A stretch of 64,000 bases of DNA from Poriferisodalis sp965237655 (GTDB lineage: Bacteria; Actinomycetota; Acidimicrobiia; Acidimicrobiales; Poriferisodalaceae): assembly GCF_965237655.1 (NCBI RefSeq), contig NZ_CBDEGB010000001.1:1-64000 (forward strand), given 5' to 3'. Made by a program: the position numbers and the translations under genes. A model generated the notes under the pieces. That model saw nothing but the letters and a program-made list of their open reading frames with translations. It was not told where the DNA came from and made no database searches. Positions 25,092 through 33,885 of the stretch are shown here, piece after piece (the first letter of the stretch is position 1; every line of letters starts with the position of its first letter).

Positions 25092-26862
25092 CCTAGGAGG
25101 GTGGTCGGAAAGTCCGGGGGTGGGTCCTCGTGTTGGGGGGCGTGATCGCGGATGATGGTGGGGTGCGCGGTTCGGCTGATGGTCAGGGTTCGATTTTCGA
25201 TGTCGGGGTGTTGGTGGGCGGCCTGCTCGACACCGAGGGGTTCTTGGTGACGTTGGGGCAGGCTCGGGGCGAGCTGTTCTGTGATGCCGATTTTGATGCG
25301 TTGTATGCGTCTGGCCGGGGTCGGCCGTCGCATCCGCCGTCGGTGGTGGCGGCGTTGTTGTTGTTGCAGTTGTTCTATGGCGTGTCGGACCGTGAGGCGC
25401 AGCGGCGTTCGCGGTTCGACATGTCGTGGAAAGCGGCTTTGGGTTTGCCGCTGGAGCATCGGGGGATTGCTCATGTGGTGCTGGTGGAGTTCCGGGCGCG
25501 TCTGGTTCGCGCCGGGATGGAGTCCTTTTTGGGGGATCGTGTCAAGATCGCTGCCAAGCGCGCCGGGGTGATCGGCCATCGCCGCACGATGGACTCGACC
25601 GGTGTGGCGGACTGCGTGCTGACCCAGGACACGATCACGCTCATCAGGTCCGGGGTCCGCAGGTGCGTCGGGGTGCTGGGCGGGATCGACGCCGATGCCG
25701 GGGCGGAGCTGGCGGGGCTGTTGTCGCGTGACGACTACGACCGGGGGGCCAAGCCGCAGATCATGTGGGCAGACCCCCAAGCACGGGCGGCTCTGGTCGC
25801 GGAGCTGTTCGGCGACGCCGAGACCGTCATCGGGTTCTGCGCCCGTTTCGGGGACCCGGGCCTGGCTGGGGCGGTCGAGCTGTTGAGGGTCGTGGCGGGC
25901 CAGGACATCGAGATCGCCGCCGACGACGACGGAGCCCAGACCCCGCGGATAGCTCAACGGGTGGCCCCGGACCGGGTCATCTCCACGGTCGATCCCGACG
26001 CTCGGCACGGGCACCGTTCGCGCACCGACCGCTACGACGGCTACAAGCTGCACGTGTCCGCGGATGTGGACTCGGACCTGGTCTGCTCAGCGGCCGCGAC
26101 GCTCGCGACCACCCACGACGCCGCTGTGATCGAAGACCTCATCGACGCCGACCCGGTCCCGGTCGCCGAGATCATCGCCGACACCCACTACGGATCGGGG
26201 CCCACCCGCCAAGCGATGGCCGACCGAGGCATCCACCTCGTCGCCCCCGCCCAGCCGATCCCGACCCGCGGCGACAAGCTCACCAAAGCCGACTTCGACA
26301 TCGACCTCGAAGCAGCGACGGTCACCTGCCCGCAAGGGAACACCGCACCCATCCCGCCGCCGCGCGGCGCCAAACGGCGCCAGGCGCGGTTCGCAGCAAC
26401 CGATTGTGCAGCATGCGAGCTCAAGCCCCGATGCACCACACGCGACGGCGGCCGAATCGTCGAGATCAACCCCCACGAAGAACTCCTCGCCCCCGCAAGA
26501 GCGCAACGATGGACACCGGAGTTCCTCAGCCGATACCGACTGCGAACCCAAGCCGAACGCAAAATCGCTCAGATCAAGTCCCGCACCAAAAACGTCCCCT
26601 GGCGCGGCCTCGACAAGGCCAACCTGTGGCTCGACCTGCGAATCGCCGCCCTCAACCTCGACCGCGCCGGCCGCCTCGGCATCATCAGGTAAAACACCCG
26701 CCCCGACCGGCGACCCCGGCCCCCACTGGCCGACCGACGATGCGCCTGGGCATCATCAAGCAGAACACCCGCGCCCAACCCACCCCGAACCACCGACCAG
26801 ACAACCGCGCACGCTCAACAAACAACACACACCACACCCCAATTGCCGACCACCCTCCTAGG
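25092..26862 (+). mobile_element. IS1182-family element inserted in an IS5 remnant
   Basis: Bounded by a perfect 17-base inverted repeat: cctaggagggtggtcgg at 25092-25108 and its reverse complement at 26846-26862. The repeat starts with the palindrome cctagg, so the exact cut and any target duplication are ambiguous. The transposase gene is on the plus strand. Its 3' end carries two related units (26677 and 26740 onward), both with ggcatcatca and aacacccgc. Confidence 0.82.
25130..26692 (+). CDS. IS1182-family transposase
   Basis: A 520-residue DDE transposase. The N-terminal part has RGRPSHPPSVVAALLLLQLF and SDREAQRRSRFDMSWK; the catalytic residues lie in RRTMDSTGVADCV (Asp), EIIADTHYGSGPTR (Asp) and RTQAERKIAQIKSR (Glu). 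A Cys motif CAACELKPRC precedes the last region, as usual for this family. It starts at GTG 25130, with GTG 25142 as an alternative. It is full length and apparently intact, in contrast to the surrounding IS5 pieces. Confidence 0.92.
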   Translation: MLGGVIADDGGVRGSADGQGSIFDVGVLVGGLLDTEGFLVTLGQARGELFCDADFDALYASGRGRPSHPPSVVAALLLLQLFYGVSDREAQRRSRFDMSWKAALGLPLEHRGIAHVVLVEFRARLVRAGMESFLGDRVKIAAKRAGVIGHRRTMDSTGVADCVLTQDTITLIRSGVRRCVGVLGGIDADAGAELAGLLSRDDYDRGAKPQIMWADPQARAALVAELFGDAETVIGFCARFGDPGLAGAVELLRVVAGQDIEIAADDDGAQTPRIAQRVAPDRVISTVDPDARHGHRSRTDRYDGYKLHVSADVDSDLVCSAAATLATTHDAAVIEDLIDADPVPVAEIIADTHYGSGPTRQAMADRGIHLVAPAQPIPTRGDKLTKADFDIDLEAATVTCPQGNTAPIPPPRGAKRRQARFAATDCAACELKPRCTTRDGGRIVEINPHEELLAPARAQRWTPEFLSRYRLRTQAERKIAQIKSRTKNVPWRGLDKANLWLDLRIAALNLDRAGRLGIIR

Positions 26863-27075
26863 CGTTCGAGTCCGGCCATGGTGGGCTCGAACAGCATGAT
26901 GTCGTTGCGGTTCGCGCCGGCGGCGGCCCACCCGACGGGGATGCCCGCCGCGTCGGTTGCCACGGACCACTTCCAGCCCAGTTTGCGCCCGTCAACAGGG
27001 CTTTTGCCGGTCCCTTCGCCGCCGCTGGGCGCTTTGTGGACCGAGCCGTCGACGCACACATCGGGGAGTCTGAAG
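26863..27075 (-). pseudogene. IS5-family transposase, internal fragment
   Basis: Reads VCVDGSVHKAPSGGEGTGKS (first catalytic Asp), GRKLGWKWSVATDAAGIPVG and ANRNDIMLFEPTMAGL. The N-terminal 60-80 residues are missing; at about 27080 the sequence becomes the dispersed repeat. It joins 24764-25091 across the IS1182 insertion. Confidence 0.8.
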
Positions 27076-27083
27076 CCCGTGAT

Positions 27084-27350
27084 GGGATGTTGGCCAGTTT
27101 CGTTGGCCCAGGTCACGCCAGGTGAATTCTGGCCGGAATGCGGATCTCCACATTGGCCACGAAGGGGCAAACCACCTGGTCAGAGCGTCGCGCGGCGTTC
27201 CTACACGGAGCAGGCGGCGCGAAGTTGCGCGTTTCGAAGGCCGTTGGGGAGTCGAAATGGCCGATTTCGAGGGTCCTGAGCGTTCTCGCGGCGAGCAGGG
27301 CTATGAGTTCCTTCGCCGCTGCGGCTCCGGCCATGCAGCCCGCCCGCATC
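27084..27350 (+). repeat. Dispersed repeat, copy 2
   Basis: Diverged copy of 13706-13975 in the same orientation, sharing gggatgttggccagt, tctccacattggcc and cctggtcagagcgtcgcg. It replaces the missing 5' part of the IS5 transposase gene. Confidence 0.65.
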
Positions 27351-27495
27351 ACGCGCACACAACCTCATGCGAATCGATATCTAGCAGCGTCTCGCGGAAT
27401 CTCGGCTGTCGCGGTGCCGATATTGGATCAGGTTTGTTTGATGCGCTTCGGATCGATGCTGCAGGGTTCTTGTCTCGATCGGTGGTTTCGTCGAT

Positions 27496-28155
27496 TCAGC
27501 TGCCACAGAGCGTCTCTCGGCGAGCAATTCGTAACCGCTTGCCGCTCGCCTGCTCATACTCGTTGTCATGAACACCAAGACTGTCGACGCCGATCTTCAT
27601 GCAAGCTACGCCGAGGGGTGTTTCTCGGACTTGATGGCTGGTGCGAGCTGGTTGCCGGCTCGTGTGGGGGACCTGGGCGAGTCGTTCTGGGACTGCTGGA
27701 CCCTGGACGAGGCCGATGACCGGGGACCTCGGGCGATAGCCGAAGCTCCCTTGTGCGACCTGCGCCTCGGGACCACGTTTTCGGGTTCCGAGCAGGAGCC
27801 GTTCGTTGCTTCCCCTGCTGGTCCCCGCGCGTGCGAGCAGTTCTGCTGGTACGCCGGCTTCGCGCCAAGCGGCATACGCGACCCCTTCGGGTGTGCCGCA
27901 GCGGGCGGCAAGGGCGACGAACCCTTGCTCGACCGCGCTCATGTCGGGCTCGTCGGCGAGAGCGGCGAGCAGCGCGTCGATGCCGACGCAGCCGGCTGTG
28001 AGCAGGCATCGCAGAGGCTCGCGGCGGATGTCGGGGGAAGTGTCGGGGACCGCCCGTTCCACAGCAGCGGAATCGGTCCATCGATTGGAATAACGACTTT
28101 CACACACAGCGGAGGCCGAAGGGCGCTGATGAGTACAGGCGGACCGCTTCCGCAT
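27496..28155 (-). pseudogene. Remnant of a small actinobacterial protein, extended by non-homologous sequence
   Basis: The part at about 27811-27945 reads MSAVEQGFVALAARCGTPEG, VAYAAWREAGVPAELLARAG. This resembles the C-terminus of a widespread actinobacterial family ending in a YAAWRE-x-GVP-x-x-LL-x-AGI pattern. In those proteins the stop follows directly; here the frame runs on for another 100 residues without recognisable features. A plus-strand frame overlaps the same region (27568-28221) and I cannot exclude it, but it has no recognisable domain. Confidence 0.35.
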
Positions 28156-28244
28156 CGCTGGCGTCCACTGTGTACTTCGTGTTCACAAACGCGGCTTAGT
28201 TTTGGAGGTGCTGGTCATTGATTCGATGGTTCGGCGCAGGGGCC

Positions 28245-28520
28245 TCAGCAGACGGATGCCGGGGCGTTGGGGCTCGGACCGGGTGGCAGTCCGCCGCAGC
28301 CGAGCTGATCGGGCAACGGTTCGGCTATGGCCGGATAGCGGATGAGCCGCGTCCCCACCAAGGGCCGCCAGAACCGCCGATCGAAGAAGTCCGGCTTCAG
28401 CTCCAGCGCCTGAGCGATCAAGCGCAGCAGTGGTTCCCATATGCCGTCGCTGGTGATGACGACCGCGAACGGTGCGTCGGGTATGTCGGTGTCGGTTGTG
28501 GTGTGCAGCGTCATGTAGTC
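28245..28520 (-). pseudogene. Fragment of a 2-oxoglutarate/Fe(II) oxygenase (isopenicillin N synthase-like)
   Basis: The minus strand reads LLRLIAQALELKPDFFDRRF, RPLVGTRLIRYPAIAEPLPD and QLGCG before losing the frame. This matches the region just before the H-T-D iron motif of isopenicillin-N-synthase-like dioxygenases, so the iron-binding half is lost. The upstream minus strand shows no matching N-terminus. Confidence 0.6.
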
Positions 28521-29031
28521 CTTGCCGCTGCCGGTATTGGAGTATCAGGAACCAGATCCGCCCAGGTCGCGGGAGATGTTGCCGTCGTATGCGCGGCGAT
28601 GCGGAAGCCCGAGGTCGCGCCCGGTCCAGCCGTCTTCGGTGCGTCAGATCAGCGCGGGCATCGTGTCGCCCGCGTGACCGACGGCTATTTCACCAGAGGG
28701 GTTTCCGCTGCCCTTGGGACACTGGTCGACTACCTGACAGCGGCACCCGCTATCGCTGAGCAGAACGTCACGTAGTCGTTAGCCTGCGTTGGTCAGGGCT
28801 ACGCAGGAGAGGCATGGCAAGTTGACGCGAGGCCCGGTCTGGCGAGGCGGGCGAGTCGCGGCGAGCAGCGGTTTGGCGTGGCGAGACTTCGCAAGGCGCC
28901 GCCCGGCCCCTAATCCGCTGGCTCCCACCAGCCATAATCGGCAACATGGTCAATCAATGACGTAATCCCCCTAAAGAGCGGGGGTCGCGGTCTGCGAGGG
29001 GAAGCGGCTGCGCGTGGGGGGTCGTAGTCGG
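28521..29031. other. Gene-poor stretch
   Basis: No gene supported. Contains short GC-rich repeats of a ggcgag/ggcgag-like word (28830-28900) and a possible weak terminator for the minus-strand NYN gene (ccccc...ggggg, 28967-28986). Confidence 0.4.
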
Positions 29032-29643
29032 TCAGATGCTGTAGTCGGTGTGGTCCTGGACGTGGGTGAAGCGTCGCTGGTCGAGCCTGTGGTGCGGCAA
29101 CTTCAGTGGGCGAGTGTTCATCTGACGGTTCTGGTCCTGCTGGGACCACCACATTGCGGTGTGGACGTCTTTGCCGGCCGCGTGCGCCACTTCGAGCGCC
29201 GGCACAATGTCGCTGTCGCCCGACACGACGACCGCTAGGTCGAACGAGCTGTTGGTGGCTCCGAGGGCCACGTCGAGGGCCAGCAGGACGTCGATGCCCT
29301 TCTCTTGGGCCGTCCACGTCCGCGACCCGGTGCTCGACCAACCTGACGGCAGGTACCGCAGCGGCCGTGAGCGGACCGTCACCGACGCCTGGGAGTTCCA
29401 TGCGGCGGTCTGTTTGGCGAACACCCGCTGACGGGTGGCGCCGCTCTTGGGCCCGGGCTTGCCCAGGTAGACGCTCACGGCGACGAGCTGGCCGTTGGGG
29501 TCGGCGAGGTTCTTCAGCTGCACCCCGAAGCGCAGCGGGTGGATGTGGCCGAATGTGGGCGGATCGACTGCAGGGTTCCCGAACACCTCGCGGGCGGTGT
29601 AGTAGATGTTCTGGTAGTCGACGAATACCGCGACGCGCGCCAC
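29032..29643 (-). CDS. NYN-domain (PIN-like) ribonuclease
   Basis: A 203-residue NYN/DUF88 protein. The acidic PIN-like active site is visible in VAVFVDYQNIYY (Asp9), GIDVLLALDVALG and VVVSGDSDIVPALEVA. NYN proteins are metal-dependent RNases acting in RNA decay or processing. I chose GTG 29643 because the first beta strand and Asp normally begin within 10 residues; a longer frame would include the leader hairpin at 29665-29698. The gene is flanked by degenerate DNA and a transposase-like gene, so it may be accessory or defence related. Confidence 0.85.
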   Translation of the reverse strand: MARVAVFVDYQNIYYTAREVFGNPAVDPPTFGHIHPLRFGVQLKNLADPNGQLVAVSVYLGKPGPKSGATRQRVFAKQTAAWNSQASVTVRSRPLRYLPSGWSSTGSRTWTAQEKGIDVLLALDVALGATNSSFDLAVVVSGDSDIVPALEVAHAAGKDVHTAMWWSQQDQNRQMNTRPLKLPHHRLDQRRFTHVQDHTDYSI

Positions 29644-29664
29644 AGTCGCCCCCCCAAAGATAAA

Positions 29665-29698
29665 CCCCGCCATTCCCGGCCGAGCCGGGAAGGCGGGG
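29665..29698 (-). promoter_or_regulatory. Strong leader hairpin upstream of the NYN ribonuclease gene
   Basis: ccccgcc-a-ttcccggc / cga / gccgggaa-ggcgggg forms a 15-bp stem with one bulged base and a 3-base loop, 22 bases before the GTG start. No T run follows on the minus strand, so it is more like a regulatory leader structure or an RNase target than a terminator. Confidence 0.5.
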
Positions 29699-29850
29699 AG
29701 CAATACGCGCAGCGTAACTGGTCGAGTGCCAAGAGCGCAACACGCTGTCGGTCGTGTGCAACTGGCCGAGTGGCTGAGTTGTGAATGACGCTATTGGCGC
29801 GCCGGGAGTTTGATGCTGGGCTCGGACGGGGCCTTCGGCGGTCAGGTCGC

Positions 29851-30495
29851 TCAGTCGGAGTCGCTGGTCTGTTGGGCTGTTTGTCGGTTGTGCGCGACAG
29901 CAGCCGCTGTTGCTGCGATCTGTGCTGCTGCTCGACCGCGAGGCAGCCTGCTGCCGCTCTGGGTTGGCTCATCCGCGGCGGAGTCCACGTCGCTGTAGTC
30001 CATGGTGACGTTGATCCCCCGAGAGGCGAACGTGTTCTGTCGAGAAGCGAAGCCGCGGTCTGCAGTGGCGTCGCGCAGCTCAGCTGAGACGGGGAACGTT
30101 GTCGAGTCGGCCGCCTCCGCACGAGGTACACCCTTTATCCCGACCAGCCAGGATGCTGCGGTCATCGCTTGGGTGAACCAGTCCAGGTCGTACTTGACCC
30201 CGTCGACGCTCCAGCCTTCCTCGAGTGCGTCTTCGAGTTGCTTGATGCGTCTCGTCACTGATGCCTGGCTGAACGGCTCCGGGGACTGATCAGCGGTCTG
30301 TACACCCAGCGCAGCCAGTTCGTCGGCCGTGTAGTTGTTCAGCGTCTCAGTCACCGCCGCACGGGTGTAGGGCCGTCCCTGTTCGGCGTTGCGGACGATC
30401 GCGGCCAGCAGCGCCGCGACAGTCAGACGCGATCGTGGTCCTGGGTGATGATCGAGCCGTGCCGCAATGGGATCGATGATGCTCGCATCAATCAT
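29851..30495 (-). CDS. Probable truncated transposase-like protein
   Basis: The 214-residue protein begins IDPIAARLDHHPGPRSRLTV and AALLAAIVRNAEQGRPYTR, then KQLEDALEEGWSVDGVKYDL and EAADSTTFPVSAELRD. This layout, a helical N-terminus then a D-S-T-x-F strand, resembles N-terminal halves of actinobacterial transposase-like proteins in which that Asp is the first catalytic residue. The C-terminus (RGRAAAQIAATAAAVAHNRQ) is low complexity, and the second half of a DDE domain is absent. The assignment is tentative. Confidence 0.4.
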   Translation of the reverse strand: MIDASIIDPIAARLDHHPGPRSRLTVAALLAAIVRNAEQGRPYTRAAVTETLNNYTADELAALGVQTADQSPEPFSQASVTRRIKQLEDALEEGWSVDGVKYDLDWFTQAMTAASWLVGIKGVPRAEAADSTTFPVSAELRDATADRGFASRQNTFASRGINVTMDYSDVDSAADEPTQSGSRLPRGRAAAQIAATAAAVAHNRQTAQQTSDSD

Positions 30496-30909
30496 GTATC
30501 TGTCCTCTTGTCGTATGAGCCATGGAAAAACGCGAGAGTTCGAAGCGGGGACCCTCCGGGTGGGCGCAATAGTGAAGCACTCACCAGTCGCCTGTCAATA
30601 ATCCCCGCCGATACGCGCCCAAGTTCGCCCAGTAGCCGCCGACTCGGAGTTGATGCGGCCAGGCAAGATCAGTCAATGCCTGCGCCGACGACTGGCGGAA
30701 CACGCAACCACCGAATCTGGAACGCGCTCCGGCCGGATCCGCTGGTCGGAGCGTTGCGCGGGCGAGAGCGGAGGGTCCCGGTTGCTGCCTGTGGCTATTC
30801 GATGAGGTCGCGTTCTTGCAGGGACGTACGGAGCTGTGCGCACTCGTGGGTGCGTGAAGGCTGCGAGCGTCGAGTGCCCGACGGGACCCATGAAAATCCG
30901 TCTGGTTGG
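30496..30909. other. Intergenic region with a dispersed repeat copy
   Basis: No gene supported between the transposase-like gene and the RCC1-repeat gene. The segment 30710-30769 resembles 33802-33860 (see repeat entries). Confidence 0.45.
30710..30769 (+). repeat. Short dispersed repeat, downstream copy
   Basis: Shares ccgaatc-y-ggaacgcg-y-tccg and ccgctggtc with 33802-33860. The last part (ctggtc-r-ga-gcgt) is also found in the longer repeats at 13820-13845 and 27175-27200. Confidence 0.5.
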
Positions 30910-33561
30910 TCATGAGGGCGGTGAGCTCTGCCCGGAGCCGTACCAGCCCCAGCATGCAACTGTTCTGTCAGTGCGTACGCCGCAGGCAATTGTGCCGATG
31001 GACACTGACTTGAACGTCCCCGCTGGGGGTGCCAGGTGGGTGCGAGTGTCTTCCGCGAAGTCCCCCCAGCAGGCGATGGTGCCATCGGTGCGGATACCGC
31101 ACGCCTTGCCGCCGCTGCCCACCGAGACTGAGTCGAACGCTTCGGAGGGTGGCAAGAGTTCTCTGCCATAGGGGCCGAAGCCCCAGCAGACCACCGAGCC
31201 GTTGGTGCGCACGGCGCACGCGTGGCCGCCGTCGACCGAGACTGACTTGAACGAACCCGATACCGGCGATGATTGCCGGGTCTTGTTCCGGCCCCAGCAA
31301 GAGAGGGCCTCGCTGGCGAGGATTCCGCACGAAAACCCTGCCCCGGAGGAGACTGACTTGAACGCGCCCGATGCCGGAGCGACTCGCTTGTTGACGGTTG
31401 GGCCCCAGCATGCAACGTCGCCGTCGGTGCGCACGCCGCATGGTGAGGCCCCGACATCAACTGACACGAATCTGCCTGACGGCGGTGTTGATCGCTCAAA
31501 TCGGTTCGCACCCCAGCAGGTGAGCGCGCCGTCGACTCTTAGGCCGCAAGATTCGCCGCCCCACGTCGACACCGCGGCGAACTCACCCTGGGGAGGACTC
31601 GACTCGCCGTGTTTGTTCGAGCCCCAGCACACGAGTGTGTTGTCGATTCGCAGCCCGCATCCGTTGCCCGAGCCGGCGGACACCGAGGTGAACTCGTCCG
31701 GCGGCGGCATCCGCTGAAAACCGTCAGATCCCCAGCAGACAAGAGAGCCGTCGGCCCGTTCGCCGCAAGTGTGGTTGCCGCCGGCGGACACTGAGGAGAA
31801 CTCGCCTGACGGCGCTGAATTCTGTCCGCTCAGATTCCATCCCCAACAGGCCACAGTTCCATGGACGCGCACACCGCACGTGTGAAATCTGCCGGCAGAC
31901 ACCGAGACGAATTCGCCCGAGGGCGACGAGAGCTTCCCGAGGCTCTTGTCGCCCCAGCACTCAAGCATGGAATCGGCGCGGATACCGCAGGTGTGGTCGC
32001 TGCCCGCGGACACCGAGCTGAACATGCCGGATGGCGCCTTCGCGTATGAGCTGAACCCCCAGCATTCGAGAGTCGAGTCGGCGCGTATGCCGCAGGTGTG
32101 GCTTCCGCCGGCGGAAACTTCGACGAACTTCCCTGACGGAGGTGTGGCTTTGCCACCTCGGTCGTCGCCCCAGCAGGCGACCGTCCCGTCGACGCGCACG
32201 CCGCACGAGTGAGAGGAGACAGAGGGACGCAGCGGCGAGAAGTAGCTCCCGGCGGAAACTGAAGCGAACTTGCCCGACGGCGGTGACGATTCGCCTGCGC
32301 TGTCCTTGCCCCAGCAGCTGACTGAGCCGATTGTGCGCACGCCGCAGGAGTGCTCGCGTCCCGTGGTTACCGACTTGAATTGGCCGGACGGTGGCGTTGA
32401 CTGCCCGAAGACATCATCGCCCCAACAGGCGACAGTTCCATCGTTGCGCACACCGCACGAGTGATGCCCGCCAGCGCTCACGCTGGTGAACCAGACGGGG
32501 CTGCTGGCCGAGTCCACAAAGGCCTCGATGGCGCTTTGCGAGACAGCTGCGCTGCCACCGAACACGCTGAGCGTGATCCGTGACCGGCCTCGACGGAACT
32601 CTTCAAGGAACTCCACTGTGGCCGCGGGAATCTCAGCCGGGTTGGTGAGCACCAGCGGGGCGCATCGGCGAGCGAGCAACGTTGCGGCGCTGAACGAGTC
32701 GAACGGCACCCGAGCACGCGCGAGGCCCACGGCTGCGCCGGCGAAGCATCCGCCGCCGACGTGCTCGGCTGCGAACTGCCCGATCAGGATCGCTGTCTCG
32801 AATCGGGTCGCGCCTGCCATGCGATCCACCTTGATGCCCATGTCATCAATGGCGGACTCCACATCAGCGGACAGTGCAGCCGTTCCGCCCATCATCACGA
32901 CACGCTCGATGTTCGCGTCTCTCAAGAACTCCGCGACCGCCGGATGCAGCTCTGACTGGGGACTCAGCAACACCGGAATGATCATCTTCGCCGACAGCGG
33001 CCCCGCGACGAGCGCGTCGGCAAACACCTCGCCGTTCGCGATGATCGCGATCTTGGCGCTCGTCAACCACTCGGCAACCGCTACCCCCGTCAGATACCGG
33101 TCATCGCCGCTCAGCCCGAACGCAGAGATGCCTGCATCCTCCAGCGTCGTGAACACTTGCGGCGACACCGTGGTGTCAGGCCGCACGCCCGAAGTCACAA
33201 TGAGCACCTTGGACACACCGACCCGTTTCAAGAACTCCAAAGCGTCGTCGCGCACCCCTCCAGGCGGCGTCATCAGCACCGGAGCACCCCTGGAGCCCGC
33301 GAGACTCACAGCGACGACCGCGTCATACCAATGCCGCCCCGACACCATCACGACATTGTCCAGCTGTCCGCCTGCATCCTCAGCGAAAGCCTCGGCAACC
33401 AGCAGCGAGGTCGCGTAGCGGTCAGCGCCGCCGTAGCGATCGACCTCCACCGGGGCCGGACTGCCGCTGTCGGATTGAGCAGAGGCGACCTGTGCCGGGA
33501 ATACCACCGCGGCAGCAGCCACGACCGCAGCAACGACAGTAACGACAACTCTTGGAGACAT
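30910..33561 (-). CDS. Secreted CWB2 cell-wall-binding protein with about 14 RCC1-type repeats
   Basis: About 883 residues from the ATG at 33561, beginning with a signal peptide (VVVTVVAAVVAAAAVVFPA). Three cell-wall-binding type 2 repeats follow: DRYGGADRYATSLLVAEAF, the GDDRYLTGVAVAEW region and MAGATRFETAILIGQF. The second half has about 14 RCC1/BNR-like units of 35-45 residues built on S-V-S-A-G-x-H-x-C-G-V-R-x-D-G-T-V-A-C-W-G, each with two conserved cysteines. RCC1 units fold as beta-propeller blades, so about two seven-blade propellers can be imagined. The protein is probably displayed on the cell wall, and its cysteines may form disulfides. It is flanked by short direct repeats at 30710 and 33802. 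Confidence 0.88.
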   Translation of the reverse strand: MSPRVVVTVVAAVVAAAAVVFPAQVASAQSDSGSPAPVEVDRYGGADRYATSLLVAEAFAEDAGGQLDNVVMVSGRHWYDAVVAVSLAGSRGAPVLMTPPGGVRDDALEFLKRVGVSKVLIVTSGVRPDTTVSPQVFTTLEDAGISAFGLSGDDRYLTGVAVAEWLTSAKIAIIANGEVFADALVAGPLSAKMIIPVLLSPQSELHPAVAEFLRDANIERVVMMGGTAALSADVESAIDDMGIKVDRMAGATRFETAILIGQFAAEHVGGGCFAGAAVGLARARVPFDSFSAATLLARRCAPLVLTNPAEIPAATVEFLEEFRRGRSRITLSVFGGSAAVSQSAIEAFVDSASSPVWFTSVSAGGHHSCGVRNDGTVACWGDDVFGQSTPPSGQFKSVTTGREHSCGVRTIGSVSCWGKDSAGESSPPSGKFASVSAGSYFSPLRPSVSSHSCGVRVDGTVACWGDDRGGKATPPSGKFVEVSAGGSHTCGIRADSTLECWGFSSYAKAPSGMFSSVSAGSDHTCGIRADSMLECWGDKSLGKLSSPSGEFVSVSAGRFHTCGVRVHGTVACWGWNLSGQNSAPSGEFSSVSAGGNHTCGERADGSLVCWGSDGFQRMPPPDEFTSVSAGSGNGCGLRIDNTLVCWGSNKHGESSPPQGEFAAVSTWGGESCGLRVDGALTCWGANRFERSTPPSGRFVSVDVGASPCGVRTDGDVACWGPTVNKRVAPASGAFKSVSSGAGFSCGILASEALSCWGRNKTRQSSPVSGSFKSVSVDGGHACAVRTNGSVVCWGFGPYGRELLPPSEAFDSVSVGSGGKACGIRTDGTIACWGDFAEDTRTHLAPPAGTFKSVSIGTIACGVRTDRTVACWGWYGSGQSSPPS

Positions 33562-33801
33562 GAGCGCGCAGCGTAGTTGTGGTCGGCGCATGAGAACGCC
33601 TCGCACAACCCGCCTTCTGTGCCGCTGCACTACTGCCGCTTCCCACACGTAGGCATCCGCCGCACCATCGTGACAATGCGGCGGGGAGGGCTATGAGAAT
33701 GCCAGCACGACGAGTTTGGTGCGATTAGGTATAAGCCCAGATCACAGCTTTGCTCTGGATCGGCGCGGAACCCGCGAACGCCGATTCTGGAACGCACTTG
33801 G

Positions 33802-33860
33802 GCCGAATCCGGAACGCGTTCCGTCCAAAACCGCTGGTCAGATGGTTTCGCGAGGGAGCA
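33802..33860 (+). repeat. Short dispersed repeat, upstream copy
   Basis: Same orientation as 30710-30769, with which it shares most of about 55 positions. The two copies bracket the CWB2-RCC1 gene. Confidence 0.5.
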
Positions 33861-33885
33861 AGACCAAGCAGAAGTCGCCCAATTG

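Noticed and set aside
24764..26053. One 429-residue minus-strand protein
   Set aside because: Its upstream two thirds are antisense to the IS1182 transposase; only the part below 25091 is a real IS5 fragment.
27568..28221. 217-residue plus-strand protein
   Set aside because: No domain recognised, and it overlaps the better minus-strand motif (YAAWREAGVP); left undecided.
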